DNA of 6,058 bases from assembly GCA_964531205.1 (NCBI GenBank), contig CAZHGH010000135.1, positions 1 through 6,058 of the forward strand, written 5' to 3'. Positions 1 to 6,053 of the stretch are shown here, piece by piece. A program made the position numbers and the translations under genes. Positions within the stretch are counted from its first letter, which is position 1. Each line of letters opens with the position of its first letter. The DNA is from JAICWY01 sp964531205. Lineage in GTDB: Bacteria > Vulcanimicrobiota > Vulcanimicrobiia > Vulcanimicrobiales > Vulcanimicrobiaceae. The notes beneath the pieces are model-generated. The model saw nothing but the letters and a program-made list of their open reading frames with translations, was not told where the DNA came from and did not search any database.

Positions 1-2747
1 AGCGGAATCGGAACGCCGCCGCCATAGATAGGCATAATCCCCGGATAGGCGTTGAAAATGTTATCGCCAGAGAGCTGCAACGCCATGTGTTCGTTGATGG
101 GATAGCGCAGCGTTGCATAGGCGATCCGGAACGCAGGCTCGTTCAGCGAATTGTTGTTACCATAATACGTTTCGCCGAATGATGCATACATACCATTTCT
201 AAACGAATAGTACAGTTCGGCATTGCCTTGCGAGTACGGAATGCGCATATTGCCGTTGTAGCTGAAACCCTTGCCGGGAATGAAAATACCTACGCCGTTC
301 GTATTCTGACCCGCGATGATGTTCAAGTTTTGATCCGGCGTACAACCCGGTCCGGGCACGGAACAATAGAAGAACGGCGGAAGATTATAATAATAGCCCT
401 TTTGCAATGCGCCCGACAGCGTATAGCCGAAGCCGACCGTGGGGCTGCGGTGGACGGTCAGCTCCAGCCCTTCAAACCGTGCATTGCTAATGTTGCTATT
501 TGTTTGATTGAGGATCGGAATCGTCTGACCGGGCGGAATCGGTTGCCCCGCACAAGGCGTCGCAACGCTACACGCTAATCCCGTTCCGACCGTCTGCGAA
601 AAGAACCGGTTGAAAAGATTCGTGAAATACACGTCCGCCGAAGCGATCGTTAAACGATCCTTCATCCGCACGTCCGCACCCAGATCCCATCCGAACGCGG
701 TCTCGGGCCTTAAGTTCGTGTTGGGCTCCGATTCGAGCGCGAAGCCGCCGCCATTATACGTCGGCGCCGAGGGTACCGAGCTCAGCAGACCGAGGAACGG
801 CGGGGCGATCGAACTTCCGGCCGAAAAACGAATCGCCGTATCCGGGTTGGCGCGGTACGCAAGTGCGATGCGAGGATCGTCATGCGTCAGGCGCGACGTA
901 TTAAACGTGACGCCGACTCCGTTCACTGCCGGATCGAAGGTGTTGCAATCGGTCGCGCAACCAGCCGGATAAATGAATTTGTACGTATTCAAATAGTTGC
1001 TGAGCGTCAAATCCAACCGGCGGCCGACAAAGAAGTGTCCGCGCAACAGATACGTCGTAAGCGTTTGTCCCGTGCCGGGAGGCAGATTGAACGAATAGAA
1101 TGGTCCGGAAAAGACCGAATAGTCCGAACTTGCCGAAACGGTGCGGTCTACCGAGAACGTGAGGTCGCCGCTGTTAAATGGATGCTGGTATTGCAGCGAT
1201 CCGCCGGAGAGTTTATCTAACTCCGGCTCCTGATAGTAATCGTTGTAGCCCAGATTCTGAACTTCGCCGTTGAACGTCGCCGCTATTCCTCCGTTCGCAC
1301 TCGACGACGTGCCGTAGAGTGTTCCGAGCATGTAATCCGGATTGTTCGTGGCGCCCTGGAATTGATAGCGCAGGATCGACGCGTGATAATAGCGCGCCAA
1401 GAGCGTATCGTTATGGATGGTCGTCGACATTTCGGCTTGGAAAATCGGCTCGAGATTATGCTCGCCGTTGTACGCGCCGGGGAAGAAATTCGACGCACCG
1501 CTAGCGACTAAATAGGATCCTGGTTTTAAGGAACCTGTATATCCGGGTCCGGGAACGAACTGCGCTTGGATCAGCGAAGCCGTGTTGCCGGTTTGGTCGC
1601 TGTCGGTTTGACTATCGAGATAGCTTACGGTAAGCGACGTAGCGGGCGATACTCGGTACCGAGCTTTGAGCAGTTCCGCGGTTTGATCGTAGTTGCCAAG
1701 GAGCGTGTAGCAGCAGGCAAGTAATGGAAATTGCGTTGGAATGCTCGTTGCCGTGTTCCCTATCTGCGTGGACGTCGGATTTGCATCGACGAAGCTGCCG
1801 TTGAGCTGTCCGCCCGTCGGATCGTAGTAGATTTGCTTGCCGTTGAGCGCCGACGGGTTGTTATCCGTCGCGAAATCCATAACAAAACCGAAACGTCCGA
1901 CGGTATCCGAAAAGCTGAAGTTGCTCAGCGTACCGCCGCGATTGTCGACTCCAAAGAGTAACTCGGCCAACGGCGTCGGCGTCGGATCTTTCGTCCGGAA
2001 GTTCGTCGTGCCGCCGATGGCGTTGTTCACCACAGGCGACTCCGCACCGGGGCCCTTAATCACTTCAACGCCCCCGAACATAAAGCTGTTCAAGAACGAG
2101 GTCACGTTGTCGCCATATTGGCCCACGGAAATCGGGTGGCCGTCGATCAGCGAAGCAGTTTCGTATGCTGTGGCGGCGCGGATGTTTGGAACAGTAATAG
2201 ATCCCGGCGATGCGCCGTTCGTGGAATTCGACGGAAGTGAAATCTGAATGCCGGGAATCTGGTTCAGAACCCGCGTCACTTGCGGTTGCGCCTGATTTAC
2301 GAACGTCTGCGTTGTAACGACGCTCACGGAAGCAGGTGACGTGTTGATGCTTCCACGGCCGGCAGCGCGCACGTCTGCAATCGTGCGAAGCGAAGAGAAC
2401 GTCAAGCGATCGATGTGAACCGTTAGCGTCTGCGTCTGCCCCGCAAGAGCGACGATATCGCTTTGAACTGCGGTATTGTATCCCGCCTTGCCGACCGAAA
2501 GCGTATAGACGCCTTGCACGATGTTCGAAAACGAAAATGAACCTTTGTCATCAGTCGTCGCATCGTAGGTCTTTGGTCCACGCAGTGCCACGCTTGCGCC
2601 TGCGACGGGCGCCCCCGAAGACTCGCTAACGATTCCCGACACAGTGATCGGCGCGCTTTGCTGCGCGAGCACGGGAGACGTCGCCGAGAAAACGAGAGCG
2701 ATGAGAACGCCTGCGATTGCGATGCGACTTAGAAGCCGTTCGGCCAT
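1..2747 (-). CDS. TonB-dependent outer-membrane receptor with N-terminal carboxypeptidase-regulatory-like domain (C-terminus off the left edge)
   Basis: This is an active-transport beta-barrel of the outer membrane, energised by TonB/ExbBD; its substrate cannot be told from sequence. My reading of the minus strand gives about 915 uninterrupted codons from ATG 2747 to the window edge. Residues 1-28 form a signal peptide (basic start, hydrophobic core, VLA before QQ). Residues 34-112 look like a CarboxypepD_reg beta-sandwich (VSGIV, GAPVAGASV, TDDKGSFSF, GVYTLSV, KAGY). Residues 131-255 are the plug (SPASVSVV, LNQIPGIQIS, VEVIKGPG, IGGTTNF). The rest is an aromatic, Asn/Gly-rich barrel. The motif LQLSGDNIFNAYPG lies near the edge and resembles the second-last barrel strand, so only a few tens of residues are probably missing. 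I see no clear Ton box. The eight cysteines fall in four close pairs. The start is supported by GGAG eight bases upstream; an in-frame GTG directly before the ATG is a less likely start. Class assignment is firm; ligand is unknown. Confidence 0.93.
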   Translation of the reverse strand, partial: MAERLLSRIAIAGVLIALVFSATSPVLAQQSAPITVSGIVSESSGAPVAGASVALRGPKTYDATTDDKGSFSFSNIVQGVYTLSVGKAGYNTAVQSDIVALAGQTQTLTVHIDRLTFSSLRTIADVRAAGRGSINTSPASVSVVTTQTFVNQAQPQVTRVLNQIPGIQISLPSNSTNGASPGSITVPNIRAATAYETASLIDGHPISVGQYGDNVTSFLNSFMFGGVEVIKGPGAESPVVNNAIGGTTNFRTKDPTPTPLAELLFGVDNRGGTLSNFSFSDTVGRFGFVMDFATDNNPSALNGKQIYYDPTGGQLNGSFVDANPTSTQIGNTATSIPTQFPLLACCYTLLGNYDQTAELLKARYRVSPATSLTVSYLDSQTDSDQTGNTASLIQAQFVPGPGYTGSLKPGSYLVASGASNFFPGAYNGEHNLEPIFQAEMSTTIHNDTLLARYYHASILRYQFQGATNNPDYMLGTLYGTSSSANGGIAATFNGEVQNLGYNDYYQEPELDKLSGGSLQYQHPFNSGDLTFSVDRTVSASSDYSVFSGPFYSFNLPPGTGQTLTTYLLRGHFFVGRRLDLTLSNYLNTYKFIYPAGCATDCNTFDPAVNGVGVTFNTSRLTHDDPRIALAYRANPDTAIRFSAGSSIAPPFLGLLSSVPSAPTYNGGGFALESEPNTNLRPETAFGWDLGADVRMKDRLTIASADVYFTNLFNRFFSQTVGTGLACSVATPCAGQPIPPGQTIPILNQTNSNISNARFEGLELTVHRSPTVGFGYTLSGALQKGYYYNLPPFFYCSVPGPGCTPDQNLNIIAGQNTNGVGIFIPGKGFSYNGNMRIPYSQGNAELYYSFRNGMYASFGETYYGNNNSLNEPAFRIAYATLRYPINEHMALQLSGDNIFNAYPGIMPIYGGGVPIP

Positions 2748-2755
2748 CACAATAT

Positions 2756-2759
2756 CTCC
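2756..2759 (-). promoter_or_regulatory. Shine-Dalgarno site of the TonB-dependent receptor
   Basis: On the minus strand GGAG lies eight bases before the ATG at 2747. It supports that start and, with the signal peptide that follows, fixes the N-terminus of the receptor. Confidence 0.7.
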
Positions 2760-2776
2760 ACAGAAGAGCCAGAATT

Positions 2777-2794
2777 GCGCTTACGTTTCAGCGC
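2777..2794. repeat. Short inverted repeat in the receptor leader
   Basis: GCGCT at 2777-2781 pairs with AGCGC at 2790-2794 across an eight-base loop. It lies about 30 bases upstream of the receptor start, so it would fold in the receptor mRNA leader. A five-base stem is weak evidence. It could be a leader hairpin, part of an operator, or chance. Confidence 0.3.
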
Positions 2795-2828
2795 CGTACG
2801 AGCTGGTCCCCGTTTACGTCGCAAATCA

Positions 2829-2846
2829 ATGCCGGATGGGCGGCAT
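2829..2846. repeat. Inverted repeat in the divergent region (possible operator)
   Basis: ATGCCG at 2829-2834 pairs with CGGCAT at 2841-2846 around a six-base centre. An overlapping alternative, GGATG 2834-2838 with CATCC 2844-2848, uses the same bases, so two mutually exclusive small hairpins are possible. The position, 23 bases before the BtuF-like start and about 80 before the receptor start, would suit an operator shared by both genes. This is inference only. Confidence 0.35.
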
Positions 2847-2869
2847 CCAATCGCGAACCGTAATCTAGC

Positions 2870-3757
2870 ATGCCAAAACGTCTGCGGGTCGTGAGTCTAT
2901 TGCCGAGCGCCACGGAAATACTCTTCGGAATCGGTGCGGGAGAGGAGGTGGTGGGCGTTACGCACGAGTGCGATTTTCCGGAAGAAGCAAAAGAGCTGCC
3001 TCAACTAACGTCTTCGGCCCTTCCGCATGCAGGCAGTCCGGGTGAGATCGATCGACACGTTCGCAAGAGCCTGCATGAGGGCTCGAGCCTCTACTACTTA
3101 AATAGCGAATTGCTGGAAGAACTGGCACCGGACCTCATTATCACGCAAGAGTTGTGCGCTGTATGCGCCGTTTCTTATAGCATCGTCGATCGCGCGGCGC
3201 GAAGACTCTCAAGCGATCCGCGTATCGTTTCGCTCGAACCGTCGTCGCTTGAGGACGTTTACGCGAATATCGAAACGGTAGGTCGCTTAACGGGTCGCGA
3301 AAGCGGCGCGCAAAAGCTCGTGAAATCGCTCCAGGCACGCATCGCTGCGCTAAAAACACACGTCGCGGGATTACCGCAAGGTCGCGTTCTGGTTTTGGAG
3401 TGGACCGAACCGCCGATGAGCGGCGGTCACTGGGCGCCGCAGCTCGTAGAGATTGCGGGCGGTGTCCCTGTTCTGGGCAATCCCGGCGGCAATTCACAGG
3501 TGCTGTCGTGGGAACAGATTGCCGAAGCGGATCCTGACGTTATTATTGTCGCACCATGCGGATTCGATTTAGAAAAGTCGCATGAAGCCGTCGAACGATT
3601 GCGATCCGTCAACGAATGGAACGCTCTGCGAGCAGTTCGCTCGGGAAACGTTGCACTCGTTGACGGAAACGCTTATCTCAACCGCCCGGGTCCGCGGTTG
3701 GTCGATACCGCGGAGATTTTCGCCGGCATTCTGCATCCGGCAGTCGCTACGTCGTAA
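2870..3757 (+). CDS. BtuF-like substrate-binding-fold protein (COG0614 type) without signal peptide
   Basis: This 295-residue protein resembles the class III periplasmic-binding fold (BtuF/FhuD group), often annotated as cobalamin-binding protein. Visible family marks are RVVSLLPSATEILFGIG (residues 6-22), VVGVTHECDFP (27-37), LAPDLIITQELCAVCAVS (85-102), EWTEPPMSGGHWAPQLVEIAGG (177-198, about), WEQIAEADPDVIIVAPCG (214-231) and NRPGPRLVDTAEI near the C-terminus. It has four cysteines: C34, C96, C99 and C230. There is no signal peptide or lipobox; the protein begins directly with the first strand of the fold, so as read it should be cytoplasmic. No permease or ATPase gene is in the window. An in-frame TAA at 2861-2863 means the start cannot lie further upstream, and there is no Shine-Dalgarno site. 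The gene is divergent from the receptor and overlaps the end of kbl by 11 bases. Ligand and role are unproven; a corrinoid or metal-chelate role is inferred from the family only. Confidence 0.87.
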   Translation: MPKRLRVVSLLPSATEILFGIGAGEEVVGVTHECDFPEEAKELPQLTSSALPHAGSPGEIDRHVRKSLHEGSSLYYLNSELLEELAPDLIITQELCAVCAVSYSIVDRAARRLSSDPRIVSLEPSSLEDVYANIETVGRLTGRESGAQKLVKSLQARIAALKTHVAGLPQGRVLVLEWTEPPMSGGHWAPQLVEIAGGVPVLGNPGGNSQVLSWEQIAEADPDVIIVAPCGFDLEKSHEAVERLRSVNEWNALRAVRSGNVALVDGNAYLNRPGPRLVDTAEIFAGILHPAVATS

Positions 3758-4946
3758 CGAGCAGACCGACTTCCTCACCCACCGCTTTGAACGCGGCCAG
3801 CGCGCGATCCATCTCGTCTTTCGTAAGCGCGGCACTCATCTGCACGCGAATGCGGGCGGTGCCTTCGGGCACGACCGGATAGCCGAAGCCCGTTACAAAC
3901 ACGCCGCGCTTTAGCAGTTTGTCGCTCATCGCGATTGCGAACGCCGTGTCGCCGACGATGATCGGAATGATCGCGCTCTCACCTTCGAGCGGCTTGAATC
4001 CAAGGCGCGTGAGGCCTGCGCGGAAGTACGCGATGTTCTCGCGCAGTTTGTCCATGAGGTCCGGATGCGCATCGAGATAATTGATTGCCTCGAGCGCGCT
4101 GCATGCAACAGTCGCGGGCAAGGCATTGGAAAACAGCTGCGGGCGCGACTTCTGCACGAGCGTATCGATCAGCGCGCGGCTACCCGCAACGAAGCCGCCC
4201 GCCGCACCGCCGAGCGCTTTGCCTAGCGTTCCGGTAATGATATCGACTTGGCCTTCCAAACCGAAATGCTCGATTGTTCCGCGTCCGGTTTTGCCCATGA
4301 CACCCGTGCCATGCGAATCGTCGACAACCGTTACCGCATTGTACTTCTTCGCGAGTTCGACAATCTCAGGAAGCTTCGCAAGGCTGCCTTCCATCGAAAA
4401 GACGCCGTCGGTCACGATGACGATCGGAGCGCTGCCTTGAACCGCCTTCAGCTTCTCCTCGAGATCCTTCATATCGCCGTGCTTGTAGCGCTCGCGCTTC
4501 GCTTTGCTTGCCAGGCGCGTGCCGTCGATGATCGATGCGTGATTCAGTTCGTCTGAGAGAATGGCGGAGCCGGCGTCGCAAATTGTCGGAAACAAGCCGG
4601 TGTTCGCGTTCCAGCATGATACGTACGATAGGGCCGCTTCCGTGTCGAGAAACTCCGCGATCCGGTCTTCCAGCGTGCGGTGAACGTCGAATGTACCGCA
4701 AATAAAGCGCACAGATGCGGTGCCGGCGCCGTATTTGTCGAGACCGCGCTTACCCGCCTCTATTACGGACGGTTCATCCGAAAGCCCCAAATAGTTGTTG
4801 CTGGAGAGCACGATGACGTCGCCCGCTTCTTCCATGTGCACTTCAGGCGCCATCGGCGTCGTGAGATGGCGCAGCGTCTTATACGTACCCGCAGCTTTCA
4901 GCTGCTCGATGTCGGACTTCAACTTTTGCTCGAAGATCTGGTTCAC
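3747..4946 (-). CDS. kbl: Glycine C-acetyltransferase (2-amino-3-ketobutyrate CoA ligase)
   Basis: This cytosolic PLP enzyme of the alpha-oxoamine synthase family cleaves 2-amino-3-ketobutyrate with CoA to glycine and acetyl-CoA, the second step of threonine breakdown. Its 399 residues match the usual length of about 398. Family marks are SSNNYLGLSDEP (48-59), SCWNANTGLF (110-119), SDELNHASIIDG (131-142, with H136), VTDGVFSMEG (178-187), VVDDSHGTG (207-215, with PLP-contacting D209 and H212), GTLGKALGGA with Schiff-base lysine K243, and VTGFGYPVVP (351-360) followed by R365 and R367. These fall one residue off the numbering I recall for E. coli Kbl (D210, H213, K244). I chose GTG 4946 as start: it overlaps the tdh stop as GTGA, has GGGAG upstream, and begins like the family. 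The frame stays open up to 5105, but that stretch lies inside tdh and encodes only Arg-rich sequence. BioF is the main alternative by family; the adjacent tdh argues strongly for Kbl. Confidence 0.96.
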   Translation of the reverse strand: MNQIFEQKLKSDIEQLKAAGTYKTLRHLTTPMAPEVHMEEAGDVIVLSSNNYLGLSDEPSVIEAGKRGLDKYGAGTASVRFICGTFDVHRTLEDRIAEFLDTEAALSYVSCWNANTGLFPTICDAGSAILSDELNHASIIDGTRLASKAKRERYKHGDMKDLEEKLKAVQGSAPIVIVTDGVFSMEGSLAKLPEIVELAKKYNAVTVVDDSHGTGVMGKTGRGTIEHFGLEGQVDIITGTLGKALGGAAGGFVAGSRALIDTLVQKSRPQLFSNALPATVACSALEAINYLDAHPDLMDKLRENIAYFRAGLTRLGFKPLEGESAIIPIIVGDTAFAIAMSDKLLKRGVFVTGFGYPVVPEGTARIRVQMSAALTKDEMDRALAAFKAVGEEVGLLVTT

Positions 4947-6004
4947 TTCGCACGATCTCCCTTTAGATCTAAAACGATTTTTGCAGCTTCGCCGGTGCGC
5001 ATCAATTCGAACGCACGATCGAATTGCTCGAACGGAAGCACGTGCGTAATGATGGGACGCAAATCGACGCGGCCGCTGCGCACGAGCGCTTGCGTTTGAT
5101 ACCACGTCTCAAACATGCGCCGCCCGTTAATTCCCAATACGGTGAGGCCCTTGAAAATGATGCGCTCCGCAAGATTAATGTTGATGTTGTCACTCGGAAT
5201 GCCCAGTAGCGCAGCGCGTCCGCCATTACGTACCATGCGCAAGCCGTTGTCGATCGCCGAACCGCTCCCGGACATTTCCAATAGCACGTCGGCACCATCG
5301 CCGTTCGTGCGTTGCAAAATCGCGTTGACGAGGTTCGGATCGGTCGCGGAAAAGGTTTCGTCGGCGCCAAGTTTTTTGGCCAGTTCCAGTTTCGCCGGAT
5401 TGACGTCAATAGCGTACACCGCAGTTGCACCTGCCGCGCGCGCGACCGGAATCGCCATCAAACCGATCGATCCGACGCCGGTGATAACGACTGATTTGAC
5501 GCTTACGCCTGCAGCCATCACGGTATGAACAGCATTGCCGAGCGGATCGAAAACGGCGGCGAATTCATCGGGGATCGCCGGATCGAGTTTCCACACGTTC
5601 ACTTCGGGCATTGCGATGTAATCGGCAAACGCACCGTCGCGATCGACGCCGATGATCTTCACGTTCGCGCAGATGTGCGCTTCGCCGGTGCGACAAAGGA
5701 AGCAGGTGCCGTCGGCAATGTGTCCTTCTGCGGAAACGCGGTCGCCGACGGCAACCATACGCACTGCGGGTCCGACGGCCGCAACCGTGCCCATGAATTC
5801 GTGGCCGATGGTAAGCGGTGGATGAATGCGATTCTGGGCCCATTTGTCCCAGGAATAAATATGTGCGTCCGTGCCGCAAACACCGGCTTTTTCTACGCGA
5901 ATGAGAACGTCCGACGGACCGAGTTGGGGAACCGGCGCTTCTTCCAAAACGAACCCCGGCTCGGGCTTCGTCTTGCGCAGCGCTCGCATCGTCTTAGGAA
6001 GCAT
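4943..6004 (-). CDS. tdh: L-threonine 3-dehydrogenase, zinc-dependent MDR family
   Basis: This cytosolic enzyme oxidises L-threonine with NAD+ to 2-amino-3-ketobutyrate, which the next gene product, Kbl, cleaves. Numbered from ATG 6004 (353 residues), the catalytic zinc motif is GVCGTDAHIY with C43, then GHE with H68 and E69. The structural-zinc loop GHIADGTCFLC...HIC holds D98, C101, C104 and C112; the first ligand is Asp where E. coli Tdh has Cys93. FDPLGNAVHT (152-161) is a Tdh hallmark. The Rossmann motif GVGSIG (176-181) is followed by an acidic residue, D200 in AIDVN, as expected for NAD+ use. EMSGSG, GRAALLGIP and RRMFETWY also match Tdh. Two starts are possible. ATG 5989 gives MRALRKTKPEPG, aligns with the normal family N-terminus (348 residues, zinc ligands at 38, 63, 93, 96, 99, 107) and clears the upstream hairpin, so it may be the true one. 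Neither start has a good Shine-Dalgarno site. The stop overlaps the kbl start. Confidence 0.95.
   Translation of the reverse strand: MLPKTMRALRKTKPEPGFVLEEAPVPQLGPSDVLIRVEKAGVCGTDAHIYSWDKWAQNRIHPPLTIGHEFMGTVAAVGPAVRMVAVGDRVSAEGHIADGTCFLCRTGEAHICANVKIIGVDRDGAFADYIAMPEVNVWKLDPAIPDEFAAVFDPLGNAVHTVMAAGVSVKSVVITGVGSIGLMAIPVARAAGATAVYAIDVNPAKLELAKKLGADETFSATDPNLVNAILQRTNGDGADVLLEMSGSGSAIDNGLRMVRNGGRAALLGIPSDNININLAERIIFKGLTVLGINGRRMFETWYQTQALVRSGRVDLRPIITHVLPFEQFDRAFELMRTGEAAKIVLDLKGDRAK
4957..4961 (-). promoter_or_regulatory. Shine-Dalgarno site of kbl inside the tdh 3' end
   Basis: On the minus strand GGGAG (within AAAGGGAGA) lies ten bases before the kbl GTG at 4946, a slightly long spacing. 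It sits inside the last codons of tdh. It decides the kbl start against the longer open frame and fits translational coupling. Confidence 0.6.
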
Positions 6005-6035
6005 GACGGGCCCGTCTATTCGCGACGGGCCCGTC
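6005..6035. repeat. Two identical 12-base perfect palindromes beside the tdh start; also one 12-bp-stem hairpin
   Basis: GACGGGCCCGTC occurs at 6005-6016 and again at 6024-6035, separated by TATTCGC; the centres are 19 bases apart. Each copy is its own reverse complement, so as RNA or cruciform the two copies pair fully into a 12-bp GC-rich stem with a seven-base loop. On the plus strand the stem is followed by the T-rich TTGCTCTTG, loosely like an intrinsic terminator; on the minus strand it runs straight into ATG. It may be a terminator, an mRNA leader structure for tdh, or paired binding sites for a dimeric regulator. The sequence alone does not decide. Confidence 0.75.
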
Positions 6036-6048
6036 TTGCTCTTGCGCC

Positions 6049-6053
6049 AGGAG
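6049..6053 (+). promoter_or_regulatory. Shine-Dalgarno-like AGGAG for a possible plus-strand gene just outside the window
   Basis: AGGAG followed by AAAAC reaches the right edge at 6058. A start codon at about 6059-6062 would have ideal spacing. If so, a gene divergent from tdh begins there and the palindromes lie between the two. No start codon is visible inside the window, so this is a prediction. Confidence 0.35.

Larger units (their letters stand above)
2748..2869. promoter_or_regulatory. Divergent intergenic region between the receptor and the BtuF-like gene
   Basis: This 122-base region must hold the promoters of both divergent genes. I found no convincing -35/-10 pair for either one. 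TAATCT at 2861-2866 resembles a -10 box but lies only three bases before the plus-strand ATG, which is too close for a start site upstream of that codon. Two small inverted repeats are present, at 2777-2794 and 2829-2846. I looked for a cobalamin riboswitch because a receptor and a BtuF-like protein meet here. No recognisable B12 box or other known riboswitch core was seen. Confidence 0.5.

Noticed and set aside
228..2247. Several plus-strand open frames of 61-136 codons opposite the receptor gene
   Set aside because: They lie antisense to a continuous 915-codon receptor frame with clear domain content, and their translations are Arg-rich, low in hydrophobic patterning and match no family I know.
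2644..2868. Plus-strand open frame of 74 codons ending just before the BtuF-like gene
   Set aside because: Most of it is antisense to the receptor signal peptide and sandwich domain, and its product shows no recognisable features.
2748..2869. Cobalamin or other riboswitch upstream of the receptor
   Set aside because: I looked for it because of the BtuF-like neighbour, but saw no B12 box or other conserved riboswitch core, only two small stems.
4081..4556. Plus-strand open frames of 119 and 102 codons within kbl
   Set aside because: They are antisense shadows of strongly conserved kbl codons, with no ribosome binding site or family resemblance noted.
4947..5105. N-terminal extension of kbl by 53 codons to ATG 5105
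   Set aside because: The extension lies wholly inside tdh and encodes an Arg/Ser/Ala-rich stretch unlike the family; GTG 4946 gives the standard family length and a GTGA junction with tdh.
5002..5883. Other-frame minus- and plus-strand open frames inside tdh
   Set aside because: They overlap the conserved Tdh reading frame, and their translations look like frame-shifted versions of it.
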